The notes below the pieces were generated by a model. The model searched no databases. It saw nothing but the letters and a program-made list of their open reading frames with translations, and had not been told where the DNA came from. 64,000 nt of DNA, from the NCBI RefSeq assembly GCF_030506285.1, contig NZ_CP119422.1, positions 6,869,501 through 6,933,500 on the forward strand, read 5' to 3'. A program made the position numbers and the translations under genes. The stretch's first letter is position 1, and each line of letters opens with the position of its first letter. This document shows positions 9,774-20,014 of this stretch, one piece after another. This DNA is from Catalinimonas niigatensis. Its GTDB lineage: Bacteria; Bacteroidota; Bacteroidia; Cytophagales; Cyclobacteriaceae.

Positions 9774-10646
9774 ATGAAAATTGCTGTATTATCCCGCAAC
9801 ACAGATTTGTATTCTACTCAAAGCCTGGTTAAAGCGGGACAGGAGAGAGGGCATGAAGTTGTTGTCGTTGACCATCTTAAATGCAATATCATCATTGAAC
9901 AAAAAAAGCCTACTGTTTTCTATAAAGGGCATTATCTTAATGATATTAATGCAATCATTCCGCGTATTGGTGCATCTGTAACTTTTTATGGAAGTGCCGT
10001 TGTCCGACAGTTTGAGATGATGAAAGTATTTAGTGCTGTAGAATCTCAGGCACTGATACGTTCACGCGATAAATTACGCAGTCTCCAGGTGCTCTCAAGG
10101 GCAGGTCTTGGTTTACCCAAAACTGTGTTCACCAATTATGCCAAAGAAACGGATGAAATACTAAGCGAAGTAGGAGGAGCTCCGGTCATTATCAAATTAT
10201 TGGAAGGTACTCAAGGACTTGGGGTAGTACTTGCTGAAAATAAAAAGGCTGCTAAATCAGTTATTGAAGCTTTTCATGGGCTCAAAGCCAGAATCATTGT
10301 ACAGGAGTTTATCGGCGAATCCAAAGGATCGGATATCCGTGCTTTTGTAGTGGATGGAGAAGTAGTAGGGGCTATGAAAAGAACTGCAAAAGAGGGTGAG
10401 TTTCGTTCTAATCTTCACCGTGGAGGTAAAGCTGAAATCATTAAGCTCACCGAAGAAGAAGAACATTCTGCAATAGAAGCAGCTCGTAAAATGGGTTTGG
10501 CAGTAGCCGGTGTGGATATATTACAATCTAACAGAGGGCCACTTATTATTGAAGTCAACTCTTCTCCTGGTTTAGAAGGAATTGAAAAAGCTACAGGAGT
10601 TAATGTTGCTGGAAAGATAATTCAATATCTGGAAAGGAATGCTTAA
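9774..10646 (+). CDS. rimK: RimK-family alpha-L-glutamate ligase (ATP-grasp)
   Basis: 290 aa. The N-terminal pre-ATP-grasp domain is followed by the ATP-grasp core: [26 protein letters not shown] (the flexible P-loop), [18 protein letters not shown] and the metal-binding [14 protein letters not shown]. RimK adds glutamate residues to the C-terminus of ribosomal protein S6; relatives glutamylate other substrates such as cofactors, so the substrate is not fixed by sequence alone. The divergent RimB-like neighbour favours the S6 or translation-related role. Confidence 0.92.
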   Translation: MKIAVLSRNTDLYSTQSLVKAGQERGHEVVVVDHLKCNIIIEQKKPTVFYKGHYLNDINAIIPRIGASVTFYGSAVVRQFEMMKVFSAVESQALIRSRDKLRSLQVLSRAGLGLPKTVFTNYAKETDEILSEVGGAPVIIKLLEGTQGLGVVLAENKKAAKSVIEAFHGLKARIIVQEFIGESKGSDIRAFVVDGEVVGAMKRTAKEGEFRSNLHRGGKAEIIKLTEEEEHSAIEAARKMGLAVAGVDILQSNRGPLIIEVNSSPGLEGIEKATGVNVAGKIIQYLERNA

Positions 10647-10656
10647 CGAATAAGAT

Positions 10657-11829
10657 TTATTCTATCAATTCTAGTAAATCTCTGGTATTAATAAATCTGC
10701 TCCGGTTTGTATTGGCAAGCACAATGATGGTTTGCTTCTTATCCAGAAGACGGAAGAAATGAGTGCGGTAACCTTTCCACCAACCACTATGAAAAACGAT
10801 TTTACTACAATCAGGCTGTTCATTGATTCTCCAGCCCAATCCATAATTATCGTGAGCATATAACTCTGGGTTAGCGGCTAAATAGGCCTCTATTATACTT
10901 TCTTTAGATAAGAATGTCTCCTTGTATAATGCCTGATCCAGCTTAAATAAATCCTCCACACTGGAATATACTCCCTTGTCGCCAGTGACACCATTAAGAT
11001 AGGTATCCTCAGCTACTCTTCTATTGTCGTAACCAATCGTACTATGCTCAATATCAGGATCATAAGCTTTAGAGTAAACATAACTATCTTTCATGCCAAG
11101 TGGCTCAAAGAAATATGCTTCCATAAACTGACTAAATCTCATCTCAGTTACTTTTTCCACAATAGATGCCAATAAGCTATAGTTGGTATTACTATAGTTG
11201 TATCTGTAGTCAGGAATGTAGTAAATATTCGGTTTAAAAGTTTTCATCAGGCAAAGTACATCCTGATTGGAAATAGGCGTTTGTCTGTCAAACCAGTGTT
11301 CGTCAGCAAAATACATATAGTTTGGAAGTCCTGATCTATGGGTAAGAAGCATCCGAACAGTAATACCATTATAGGGAAAGTCAGGAAAAAAGTGCTGGAT
11401 GGAATCATCATATGAAATAAGCCCCCTTTCTTTAAGCCAAACTACTGCCAACGCAGTAAGCGGCTTGGAAACAGAGGCAAGTTGAAAAGCTGAGTTCAAG
11501 CTAAGGGTATCTTTTGTTTGAAAATCAGCATAGCCATAAGCCTTTTTGATAATCACATTGCCCCCATCAGCAAACAAGATGGTACCATTGAACTGGCCTG
11601 TCTGGTGTTTCTTAGTAAAAAAAGAATCTATTGTCTGCGCTTTGTTCGCCATCCACTGCGCATAAGCTGTATCATATAACACTTCACAGTCCACGTCTAC
11701 ATTTTTATCATCTTTTGTAGTCTTAAGACTCTGACTATTTTCATCTCTAATGGGCCTGTCTCCTTGGCAGGATTGTAATACGAACTGTAAACACATTAAC
11801 AAGAGAAGGCATGAGGCAGTTAATCTCAT
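10657..11829 (-). CDS. Serine hydrolase lipoprotein, beta-lactamase class C / PBP4* fold
   Basis: 390 aa. A lipoprotein signal is visible (LQSC, Cys21), placing it on the periplasmic face of a membrane. The catalytic motifs of the family are present: S119-V-S-K122, Y212-S-N214 and a late H-S-G (FHSGWWKG). The family includes D-aminopeptidases, esterases and penicillin-binding proteins; substrate cannot be told from sequence. No classical class-C beta-lactamase context such as ampR is present. Convergent with rimK, 10 bp between stops. Confidence 0.88.
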   Translation of the reverse strand: MRLTASCLLLLMCLQFVLQSCQGDRPIRDENSQSLKTTKDDKNVDVDCEVLYDTAYAQWMANKAQTIDSFFTKKHQTGQFNGTILFADGGNVIIKKAYGYADFQTKDTLSLNSAFQLASVSKPLTALAVVWLKERGLISYDDSIQHFFPDFPYNGITVRMLLTHRSGLPNYMYFADEHWFDRQTPISNQDVLCLMKTFKPNIYYIPDYRYNYSNTNYSLLASIVEKVTEMRFSQFMEAYFFEPLGMKDSYVYSKAYDPDIEHSTIGYDNRRVAEDTYLNGVTGDKGVYSSVEDLFKLDQALYKETFLSKESIIEAYLAANPELYAHDNYGLGWRINEQPDCSKIVFHSGWWKGYRTHFFRLLDKKQTIIVLANTNRSRFINTRDLLELIE

Positions 11830-11901
11830 AGAAAGGTTGTAGTTTTCCTCAAAAACTAGATTTTTAAGAATTTATTATAACACTTCAATAATAACAATAA
11901 T

Positions 11902-12891
11902 ATGAAGTATAGAAAACTAGGTAAGACAGGATTTGATGTATCAGAAGTTTCATTAGGCACTTGGCAGGTTGGAGGAAAGTGGGGAGAAAATTTTGATGAA
12001 AAAAATGCTGAAAAAATACTTAATGCTGCTATTGACCAAGGGGTAAATTTTATAGATACGGCAGATGTGTATTCCAATGGTTTAAGTGAGAAATCTGTTG
12101 CGAAAGTAGTAAAATCCCGTTCTGAAAATATTTATATCGCTACCAAATGTGGACGCAGAACGCAGCCACATACAGTAGAAGCTTTTTCTCCTGAAAAACT
12201 GGTTGGCTTCGTTGAAGATAGTTTAAGAAATATGAAGTTAGAAACTTTAGACCTGATCCAGTTTCATTGCCCACCATCTGAGATTTATGATCGTCCTGAA
12301 TATTTTGAAACCTTTGACAAACTTAGACAGGATGGAAAAATCAGAAATTTGGGGGTAAGTGTAGAAAAAGTAAATGAGGCATTAAAGGCCCTTGAATATC
12401 CGAATGTAACTTCTGTGCAGATTATTTTCAATATGTTCCGACTTAAGCCTGCAGAAGAATTCTTTCAGAAAGCAGCAAATCAAAACGTTGGAATCATTGC
12501 AAGAGTGCCCTTAGCAAGCGGCATGCTTACTGGTAAATTCAACAAGAATACAAATTTTGGTAAAGAAGATCATCGTAACTTCAATAGGAATGGTGAAGCA
12601 TTTGACAAGGGAGAAACCTTTTCGGGGATTGAATATGAGAAAGGTTTACAAGCTGTAGAAAAACTCCAGGAAATCTTTGCAGCAAGACCAGAAACGCTTA
12701 CAAATATTGCTTTGAAGTGGGTGCTTATGCATCCAGAAGTAAGTACAGTCATTGCAGGGGCTTCCCGGCCAGAGCAGGCCTTAGAAAATGCAAAAGCCAG
12801 TGAAATAACCGATTTAAATAAGCATGAAATGCAAAAAGTAAAAGAAGTATATGATACTTATTTCAGAAAAGAGGTGCATACTCAATGGTAA
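11902..12891 (+). CDS. Aldo/keto reductase
   Basis: 329 aa TIM-barrel NAD(P)H oxidoreductase. The catalytic tetrad can be read: D52 (in IDTADVY), Y57, K82 (IATKCG) and H122 (LIQFHCP). The C-terminal cofactor-binding block is VIAGASRPEQALENA. It belongs to the YajO/general-stress-69-like group reducing aldehydes or ketones; substrate unknown. Divergent from the serine hydrolase (72 bp apart). Confidence 0.93.
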   Translation: MKYRKLGKTGFDVSEVSLGTWQVGGKWGENFDEKNAEKILNAAIDQGVNFIDTADVYSNGLSEKSVAKVVKSRSENIYIATKCGRRTQPHTVEAFSPEKLVGFVEDSLRNMKLETLDLIQFHCPPSEIYDRPEYFETFDKLRQDGKIRNLGVSVEKVNEALKALEYPNVTSVQIIFNMFRLKPAEEFFQKAANQNVGIIARVPLASGMLTGKFNKNTNFGKEDHRNFNRNGEAFDKGETFSGIEYEKGLQAVEKLQEIFAARPETLTNIALKWVLMHPEVSTVIAGASRPEQALENAKASEITDLNKHEMQKVKEVYDTYFRKEVHTQW

Positions 12892-12913
12892 GGTTTACTC
12901 GTCTACATTAATT

Positions 12914-12932
12914 ATCCAGATAAAATCTGGAT
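12914..12932. terminator. Hairpin 3' of the aldo/keto reductase
   Basis: Inverted repeat ATCCAGAT-AAA-ATCTGGAT, 22 bp after the stop. No strong T-run follows, so it may be a transcript-end stabilising hairpin rather than a strict intrinsic terminator. Confidence 0.4.
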
Positions 12933-13133
12933 CAAAGAATAATTAATTATTAAAAAAATCTAATGAAAAGCCCATCAAAAGTATTGTAAAATTACTATAC
13001 ATAAGATTAATCATATTTTTGCATAAAGTTGCGTTTTTCTCAATTTATGTAACATCCCTTTCTTTTTATGTAGATTAGTCGTACTTAATCGTACTATTAT
13101 TGAAGTCGTAAAACTTGTTTTCAACAAATTTTT

Positions 13134-14792
13134 ATGGCTTCACTTACTTCTTATCAAAATACCCTGGGTCGTAAATATGCGGCTCATTTATTACGAAGAT
13201 TAACCTTCGGAGCAAGCAAGCAGGAAGTTGATATCTTTGCGCAATATACCCCTCAAGTCGCTGTGGATATACTGTTACAGGCTTCAGATACAGAATTTCC
13301 ACCACCCAAAGACCCGATGACCGGCCAGAGTTGGATTAACCCAGTGCCAGGTGATGCTAATAGTAGCCATGCAACGCTGATGCATCATGTAAAGTGCTGG
13401 TGGCTGGATCAGATGCGGGGAGCGCCTCTATCGGCAATACAAAAGATGAGTTACTTCATGCATACACATTTCACGAACATTGAGTCGCGAATGAAGTATG
13501 CACCAGCGCTATACTACCAAATAAAGCTATTTGATTATTACTCCTTTGGAAACTTCAAGGACATTGCCAAAAAAATATGTTTGGATCAGGCGATGCTACG
13601 TTTTCTGGATGGTCATCTTAATGAGGTAGGGAAACCCAATGAAAACTTTGCTCGTGAATTTTTGGAATTGTTTACTATCGGAAAAGGAAATCAGCTTGGC
13701 CCAACAGACTATACCAATTATACCGAAGATGATATCATTGCTGCCTCCAAGATATTTTCAGGTTATAAGGAAGATAAAGACTTCTCAAATTTTGATCCCG
13801 AGACAGGTCTGGCTCAGGTTATAATACAAACCAATGATGCAGGTTTAGCCATAAGGCATGATGCCTCTGTAAAACAATTTAGCCATGCTTTTGCCAATCA
13901 GCAAATAGCTCCCGCTGAAGTAATAGATGGTAAGGCTACCACTGAAGCTGCCTTAGATGAAATTGAACAACTGGTAGAAATGATCTTTGATCAGAAAGCT
14001 ACTGCGATACATATTTGCCGAAAGCTTTATCGCTTTTTCGTTTATTATGAAATAACTGAGGAGGTAGAGCAAAATGTGATACAACCTCTGGCAGAGGAAT
14101 TTAAGGGCTCAAATTATGAGCTTAAACCTATTCTCACTCGACTCTTTACCTGCCAGCACTTTTATGATCTTGATAATCCTGTAAAAGAGGATAACAATGT
14201 AGGAGGAATTATCAAATCTCCTCTGGAGTTGATGATTGGTACGCTGCGCTTCTTTCGGGTAAATATGCCTTCTCAGGAAACAGATCTGGCTTTATTTTAT
14301 GAAGCTTACGGCAAAGGAATTCTTAAAATAATGAGTGATCAGGGTTTGGATTTCTTTGAGCCTTATGATGTTGCCGGTTATGATGCTTATCATCAGGCTC
14401 CGGCCTATCATCGTAACTGGATCAGTACAAACTATCTGGCCAGAAGGTATGAATTTTCAAGGCTGTTGATTGAGGGAATCAGAAATGAAGATGAGCAACT
14501 GCTCTATCAATTGGATATTGTAGCTTATGTGAACAATCCAACCAATATCAGTGATCCCTACGAGCCAGAATTACTGGTACGTGAATTGGTAGATTACCTT
14601 CTCCCCGAAGAAATTACCGAAGAGCGCTTCCAGTACTTCCTGAAAACAATTCTTTTGGATGAACTTTCAGAAAACAACTGGCGCATTGAATGGGGCAAAT
14701 ACAAAAGCACAGGTGATGATTCTGCTGTCAGGATACAATTAGAGAGCCTGATCCATACCATTATACAATCTCCCGAATACCAATTATCATAA
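13134..14792 (+). CDS. DUF1800 domain protein
   Basis: 552 aa. The N-terminal block HLLRRLTFGASKQEVD, the central KMSYFMHTHFTN and ENFAREFLELFTIG are diagnostic of DUF1800. No signal peptide is evident. Members are almost always paired with a Tat-dependent DUF1501 protein, as here (7 bp to the next start), and the pair is presumed to act on an exported substrate; the biochemical role is unknown. A 242-bp spacer precedes it and holds TATTTTTG at 13014-13021, a fit to the Bacteroidota -7 element, without a well-placed -33. Confidence 0.9.
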   Translation: MASLTSYQNTLGRKYAAHLLRRLTFGASKQEVDIFAQYTPQVAVDILLQASDTEFPPPKDPMTGQSWINPVPGDANSSHATLMHHVKCWWLDQMRGAPLSAIQKMSYFMHTHFTNIESRMKYAPALYYQIKLFDYYSFGNFKDIAKKICLDQAMLRFLDGHLNEVGKPNENFAREFLELFTIGKGNQLGPTDYTNYTEDDIIAASKIFSGYKEDKDFSNFDPETGLAQVIIQTNDAGLAIRHDASVKQFSHAFANQQIAPAEVIDGKATTEAALDEIEQLVEMIFDQKATAIHICRKLYRFFVYYEITEEVEQNVIQPLAEEFKGSNYELKPILTRLFTCQHFYDLDNPVKEDNNVGGIIKSPLELMIGTLRFFRVNMPSQETDLALFYEAYGKGILKIMSDQGLDFFEPYDVAGYDAYHQAPAYHRNWISTNYLARRYEFSRLLIEGIRNEDEQLLYQLDIVAYVNNPTNISDPYEPELLVRELVDYLLPEEITEERFQYFLKTILLDELSENNWRIEWGKYKSTGDDSAVRIQLESLIHTIIQSPEYQLS

Positions 14793-14799
14793 AACTTTC

Positions 14800-16455
14800 A
14801 TGATGAAAAGAAGAAGCTTTCTTAAGAATGTCTCTATGGCAGCGGGTGGTTCGTTGATGTTAAACGGTTTACCACTAAGTGTAATGGCCCGTAGTGGAGA
14901 AATGCAGCGATTGGCCGCCACTGGCAACAACGACAGGGTGTTGGTAATCATACAGATGCATGGAGGGAATGATGGATTGAATACCATTATTCCTATAAAT
15001 CAATACAGCCAGTACTATAATATCAGACCTAATATTGCAATTCCTGACCACGGAAAGCGACGTTTTCTTGGCCTAGACGGTACTTTGAATGAAGATAAGC
15101 AGGCTGCATTACATCCTGACATGATAGCTGTCAAAGAATTGTATGATCAGGGTAAAGTAAATATCGTCCAGGGTGTATCTTATAAAAACCTGAATGCTTC
15201 TCATTTCCGTAGCCGGGATATCTGGTTTATGGGTGGTGATTATGATGAGTACATGAGTTCAGGTTGGATGGGACGTTATCTGGATCACCTCTACCCCGGT
15301 TATCCGGAAGCGTATCCTTCAGCAGAAATGCCTGATCCTTTGGGGTTGGAAATAGGCAATGCTGTTTCTCTGGCTTTCCATAGAGCCAATGGTATTCCTA
15401 CCGCAGTATCTGTAAGTAATCCCGAGCAATTTTACAATCTGATCAATAGTGTAGGAGGAGAGCCTCCGGAATCGGTTGCTGATACACACTATGGGCATGA
15501 ACTGCAATGGATCATGGATATTGAAAAGAAATCCAATCAGTATGCAGGACGCCTGAAAGAGATTTATGAAAAAGGGAGTAATTCGGCTTCGGTATTGTAT
15601 CCCGAAACCTATCCCTACAATGCACCTAAAAATGCACTCAGAAATTCACTGGCACCGCAATTAAAAATGATTGCCCGCTTATTGAGCGGAGGCTGCCAAA
15701 CCAAAATCTTTCTGGCCCGTATTGGTGGCTTTGATACTCACGCCTCACAGGTTGAGAGCTATGATGCTACTATGGGCGTGCATGCCGCTTTGCTCTATCA
15801 CTTATCTGAGGCAGTCAAAGCTTTTCAAAATGATCTGAAAGGTTTAGGCCTGGAAGATCGTGTGCTTACCATGACCATGTCTGAATTTGGCAGAAGAGCA
15901 GCTTCTAATGGTAGCTGGGGGACTGATCACGGTACTGCTGCTCCTATGCTTATTTTTGGAAACCAAGTTAAACCCGGTATGACCGGCACTAATCCTGACC
16001 TCTATGATCTGGACAGAAATAACATCCGTATGCAACATGATTACCGTCAGGTATTTGGGGCAATCGTACAAGACTGGTTTGAAGCTTCTCCTGAAGCTAT
16101 ACAAAAGACCCGCTTTGAGGACTTTGTACAGAACGATCAAAAATTATCCCTTATCGGCAATCAGGTATTGGGTGTTAAAGACTCTTTTATAGCAGAGCGT
16201 TTCTTCCTAAAACCTTGCACTCCTAATCCAGCTTCTTTATTTACAAAAATAAGTTATGGCATCAATACGCAATGTACTGTAGAACTAAAGCTGCTGGACC
16301 AGCAAGGTAGATTAGTTGATACTTTGCTTCAACAAGTCAAAGGACCTGGCAAGTATCAACTGGATATAGAAGTTTCAAAACTAAACAAAGGTGTTTACCA
16401 TATCCTGATGCAAGCTGGTAACTTCCAAAGCTCAACAAAACTTATGGTTAAATAA
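14800..16455 (+). CDS. DUF1501 domain protein, Tat signal, T9SS-like C-terminal tail
   Basis: 551 aa. The N-terminus has a twin-arginine motif (RRSFLK, 4-9) and hydrophobic stretch, so export is folded via Tat. The DUF1501 (sulfatase/alkaline-phosphatase-like) core includes QMHGGNDGLNTIIP, ARIGGFDTHASQ, MSEFGRRAASNGS and TDHGTAAP. The last ~75 residues (VELKLLDQQGRLV, then LNKGVYHILMQ and a final KLMVK) resemble a type-A T9SS sorting domain. A Tat signal plus a Por tail would be an unusual routing, although DUF1501 proteins of Bacteroidota commonly carry both. Operon with DUF1800. Confidence 0.9.
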   Translation: MMKRRSFLKNVSMAAGGSLMLNGLPLSVMARSGEMQRLAATGNNDRVLVIIQMHGGNDGLNTIIPINQYSQYYNIRPNIAIPDHGKRRFLGLDGTLNEDKQAALHPDMIAVKELYDQGKVNIVQGVSYKNLNASHFRSRDIWFMGGDYDEYMSSGWMGRYLDHLYPGYPEAYPSAEMPDPLGLEIGNAVSLAFHRANGIPTAVSVSNPEQFYNLINSVGGEPPESVADTHYGHELQWIMDIEKKSNQYAGRLKEIYEKGSNSASVLYPETYPYNAPKNALRNSLAPQLKMIARLLSGGCQTKIFLARIGGFDTHASQVESYDATMGVHAALLYHLSEAVKAFQNDLKGLGLEDRVLTMTMSEFGRRAASNGSWGTDHGTAAPMLIFGNQVKPGMTGTNPDLYDLDRNNIRMQHDYRQVFGAIVQDWFEASPEAIQKTRFEDFVQNDQKLSLIGNQVLGVKDSFIAERFFLKPCTPNPASLFTKISYGINTQCTVELKLLDQQGRLVDTLLQQVKGPGKYQLDIEVSKLNKGVYHILMQAGNFQSSTKLMVK

Positions 16456-16477
16456 AGAATGGATGAAATTCATTAAA

Positions 16478-16512
16478 AAAACCTGCTTAGAAATGAGCAG
16501 GTTTTCTTTTTA
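16478..16512 (+). terminator. Intrinsic terminator after DUF1501
   Basis: 10-bp stem AAAACCTGCT (16478-16487) / AGCAGGTTTT (16496-16505), 8-nt loop, then CTTTTT. It lies 22 bp after the stop and closes the DUF1800-DUF1501 operon; the A-rich 5' side could also serve the opposite strand. Confidence 0.85.
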
Positions 16513-16572
16513 GTATGTATTGAAATATTTACCGCTGAGCATTTGAACATTTAATTTTCAACTGATAACCCC

Positions 16573-17778
16573 TTAATTGATCAAGTTTAGCACTTCTACT
16601 TTGGTCAGTTTGAATAAACATATGCGAGGGAAGCGACCAGCAACATAGGTCTTTCCCAGAACCATCATTCCTCCGTCAGCTGTAGCTGTGATGTTTCCAA
16701 TTTCATAGGGAGAGGTTTGCCCCAGATATTCAACTCCCAATAGAGAACCATCACTGGCATCATAGGCATAGAGCATGATGCGCTTGCTTTTGGAATGAGT
16801 AGCATAGAAGATGATTTCTCTGCCCTGCAATTCGTAGGTTTTGATGATAATGGGAGCTCTGGCATCAATTTCAGGAAAGTGATTTGCTTCAAGATCACTG
16901 CTTGAACTGATTGCTCTCTCATTTACATCTAACATGGGAATGAGATAATTATCACCATAGCTATTTTTAGACAAGGCAAATGAGCCATCCCTTAAGGAGT
17001 GAGCAGCATTGATGTATCCTAAATCACGGAATCCATTCATTATACCTAATGGCTCACCATCAGCAGCATTTACAAAAGTGAGAGACATGGTGTAGTTATT
17101 AAATCCGTTAAAATAATAAAAACCACTATTTCCACCTCCTTGTGCATATCCATTGAAAAAAGGAAGACGTGTGCCCGTTCTGGTAAGGTGCTTAATAATT
17201 CTTTCTTCTACATCTTCCAAAATGTCATATTCCTGCTTCCATGCTTGTGTAAAATCAGCAGTAACTTTTGTGAGGGTGGTTTTCCTGGATTCACGGTTAT
17301 AGCCCTGTATCAACCAGCCACCTTCAGCAGTCTGAATGGCTGCCAATGGATATGAAATAGCATTATTTTGATACACCACTTCAGCATCTCCACCGTCCGG
17401 ATTGATTTGTAGGATGTAGGTACCAAGCTGAAATTCATCCATGCAAACAAGATATAGATTATTATTCTGCTGGTACAGTGCTGGCAAGGGGTTAACAAAA
17501 GGCTCAGGCAATTCTATTTCCCATTCAAAATCACCCTCATGATTAGCTTTCATCAAGTACACATTCCATGCTTCAGTGGCAGCCAGCACCAGATAGGAAC
17601 TATCACTGAACATAGCTACATCTAAAGGGTCATAAACTTCGGTGAAACTACTGCTGTTATAAATTTTCGTAAAGCTTATCCCAGGCTCAATTTCATTTTC
17701 ACGAATATCACAGGCACTGCTCAGGTAGAGCAGACTCATGGCTATACAAAGTTTTGTACTAATGCTTCTAAATGTCAT
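16573..17778 (-). CDS. Hypothetical lipoprotein with repeated beta-strand (propeller-like) pattern
   Basis: 401 aa. Lipobox SSAC at about residue 23. The mature protein holds repeats of the type 'TADGGMMVLG', 'TAEGGWLIQGY' and 'SLRDGSFALSK', which recur in secreted Bacteroidota propeller proteins of unknown function. It starts 4 bp after the stop of the upstream beta-barrel gene, so they form a two-gene operon. No catalytic motif seen. Confidence 0.7.
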   Translation of the reverse strand: MTFRSISTKLCIAMSLLYLSSACDIRENEIEPGISFTKIYNSSSFTEVYDPLDVAMFSDSSYLVLAATEAWNVYLMKANHEGDFEWEIELPEPFVNPLPALYQQNNNLYLVCMDEFQLGTYILQINPDGGDAEVVYQNNAISYPLAAIQTAEGGWLIQGYNRESRKTTLTKVTADFTQAWKQEYDILEDVEERIIKHLTRTGTRLPFFNGYAQGGGNSGFYYFNGFNNYTMSLTFVNAADGEPLGIMNGFRDLGYINAAHSLRDGSFALSKNSYGDNYLIPMLDVNERAISSSSDLEANHFPEIDARAPIIIKTYELQGREIIFYATHSKSKRIMLYAYDASDGSLLGVEYLGQTSPYEIGNITATADGGMMVLGKTYVAGRFPRICLFKLTKVEVLNLIN

Positions 17779-17782
17779 CTCA

Positions 17783-18658
17783 TTAGAGGATTACAGGTTT
17801 AAAATCTTTAGTCAGAAACTTAAGAGGGAAGTAACAACCCAACGAAAATTCTATGTTTCTGATACTGAGGTCATCCAGTACATTTCCAAAACCATAAATA
17901 TTCCGGCTACCGCTGAACCTTTCTTTTGCGCTGACAATATTGTGCAAACCGTAGCGATATTGACCATCAATATAAAAGATGATGGTACCCAGATTATAGC
18001 TTGCTCCGGCACCACCCAATATGCCTGTATGTGATTTGATATATAAATGACTGATATCAGTTGACTGAGAAGCTTCTTTAAAGTTTACCTGCCCACCGGA
18101 TGCCTGATCTATGCCTTCTGTTGTCACAATTTTTTGTGCATCCAGCAAGCGATCGTAATACCCTCCTGCTTGTAGATATGGTCTGAATCGCTTTCCGGCG
18201 GGGCTAAAGCGTATCAGTAGCGGTAAAGATACATAGTGTAAATTCTGCTTATGCTGATACATCAGTTCCAGATAGTTGTTGCTATTCTCTCCATCCTGCC
18301 AGCTAAACTGACTTTGATACTGGTAATTAATTGTTTTGTAAGAAGGAGAAAACGCAATTGTCAGATATTTGCTAAAAGAGAAAGCGGCAGAAAGCCCCAT
18401 CTGACTTCCCAAGTTGGTCGTTATGCCTTCATACTGTTTGCTATCACTTAGTATATCAGCTTCCGGAGCTATCAGTACAAAGTCTGAGTAGCTATGGGAA
18501 ATTTTAGGGGTACTAAAATTAACACCTGACCATATACCGATAAAACCCTGGGTGGAACTGAAAATACTTTTGTGATTACCGTATTTTCCACCTTGTGCGA
18601 AGCTGACGCCTAGATTAAAGGCCAGAGTCACAAAAAAAAGTAGTAGAATATGTTTCAA
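17783..18658 (-). CDS. Outer-membrane beta-barrel protein (PorT-like fold)
   Basis: 291 aa. Signal peptide MKHILLLFFVTLAFNLGVSFAQ, then alternating amphipathic strands (LTIAFSPSYKTINYQYQS, VSLPLLIRFSPAGKRFRPYLQAG) typical of the outer-membrane beta-barrel/PorT families. PYLQAGGYYD and GAGASYNLG are commonly conserved turns. First gene of an operon with the lipoprotein downstream; the two may form a surface-exposed barrel plus lipoprotein unit. Specific role unknown. Confidence 0.75.
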   Translation of the reverse strand: MKHILLLFFVTLAFNLGVSFAQGGKYGNHKSIFSSTQGFIGIWSGVNFSTPKISHSYSDFVLIAPEADILSDSKQYEGITTNLGSQMGLSAAFSFSKYLTIAFSPSYKTINYQYQSQFSWQDGENSNNYLELMYQHKQNLHYVSLPLLIRFSPAGKRFRPYLQAGGYYDRLLDAQKIVTTEGIDQASGGQVNFKEASQSTDISHLYIKSHTGILGGAGASYNLGTIIFYIDGQYRYGLHNIVSAKERFSGSRNIYGFGNVLDDLSIRNIEFSLGCYFPLKFLTKDFKPVIL

Positions 18659-18876
18659 AGCTTTTTTGTTGACAAAATAAAGCTTTGACCAGCAAAATAG
18701 GGTTGGAATTCAACAGTTTACTTGAGCATGTAAGCCTTGGGTATGAATTGGCAAATAAGCTTATAGAAAGGGTTTATGGGGAAATTATTATCGTGCTTTC
18801 TAATATTACTCTTATAATTAAATTAGAAAAACCCAGTTTTACTTAGCGTATCACTCAAATATTGCTCAAAATAGCA

Positions 18877-19869
18877 CTATTTTTTCATTCTTGCCAAGTC
18901 GGCCTCTGCTGCAATGTAGCCAAAAGCTGCCCAATGCCTCCCTTCCACGATATCTTCTAAAATCTGCTTTCCAAGTTGCTGCTCACCATTATAAAGATAA
19001 AAATTACTCACGCCGTAGCCTTGGGTAGCCAGTGCCAAATCACGGTCAGCTAAAGGAACTTCAGAATCAATATTCAGTAAAGAGTCGGGAGCTACCAGAC
19101 CTTTATACATAAGTAAACGTTCAAAGTATCCCTCATTTTCTTTGATATCCATGTCTTCACGTATCATAGCCAGTGTTGCCTCTGCTACCTCATCTTCTCC
19201 CAAACGGCGGTAAGACATATAAAGCCAATCTGCAGTAGCAGCTATCTCATCGTCAGTCTGTGCGTACTCCATACACTGCTCATAAGCTTCTGCTGCTTTA
19301 CCATATGTTCCTTGCAGATAATAGGCCAGCCCAAGATGATAATAAATGTTAAATTGTAAGGTAGTAGGCCTATCGTCTTCTGGTAAAGGAATGGGAATGC
19401 CATTGGCCTCTTCGGTGAGCGGTATAGATTTGGCTAATAAAGCACTTTTTTCAAGGTCAGTTACTGCCTTATCAAACTGTCTGGTAGAGATATAACGATG
19501 CCCTCGGTGCCTGTACAGTTCCGGTGAATTAGGAAACAAGCTAATTCCCTTGGTATAAGTTTCTATAGCCTCACGATATTTTCCCAGATAAGCCAAACGA
19601 CGCCCTAACCAGATGATATTTTCCAGGTTTTGGGGAGCATTTTTGTAGTTATTAAGCGCAATGTTTAAAGCAGAATCATACTGGGCTTGCCGTTCTTTGG
19701 GTAATTCCAAAGTATAGAGCGTGTCTCCAAGTAGAGAGATGGCTTCATAAGGCTTGGTGACTATACTATCCTTTTCGGAAGTGCGATCTTTCATTTGTTC
19801 ATCTGTACCTGATGAACCACAAGCACATAAAAAAAAAGCAAATAGTACGAATGGTGTAAATTTTATCAT
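18877..19869 (-). CDS. Tetratricopeptide-repeat lipoprotein
   Basis: 330 aa from the ATG at 19869. An upstream in-frame ATG at 19911 would put 14 residues ahead of the signal peptide, so the internal start is preferred: it gives MIKFTPFVLFAFFLCACGSS with lipobox Cys17. TPR units occur at about 40-220 (ENIIWLGRRLAYLGKYREAIETY, AIETYTKGISLFPNSPELYRHRG, FNIYYHLGLAYYLQGTYGKAAEAYEQC). Probably a protein-interaction scaffold in the periplasm; partner unknown. Confidence 0.75.
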   Translation of the reverse strand: MIKFTPFVLFAFFLCACGSSGTDEQMKDRTSEKDSIVTKPYEAISLLGDTLYTLELPKERQAQYDSALNIALNNYKNAPQNLENIIWLGRRLAYLGKYREAIETYTKGISLFPNSPELYRHRGHRYISTRQFDKAVTDLEKSALLAKSIPLTEEANGIPIPLPEDDRPTTLQFNIYYHLGLAYYLQGTYGKAAEAYEQCMEYAQTDDEIAATADWLYMSYRRLGEDEVAEATLAMIREDMDIKENEGYFERLLMYKGLVAPDSLLNIDSEVPLADRDLALATQGYGVSNFYLYNGEQQLGKQILEDIVEGRHWAAFGYIAAEADLARMKK

Positions 19870-20014
19870 AGCAACGCTTAATGTCTGTAAAACTAGAAAA
19901 TACTGTACCATAAATATGTAAATGTGAGATTTAATTTATTTATTCACCTGTGAGGAATATTATGAATGCTCAAAATTTCATATCGGGAGTTCAATCTCTC
20001 TAATCATTAGTCAA

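Noticed and set aside
16478-16512. CRISPR or other repeat array
   Set aside because: A single terminator hairpin; no spaced direct repeats were found anywhere in the window.
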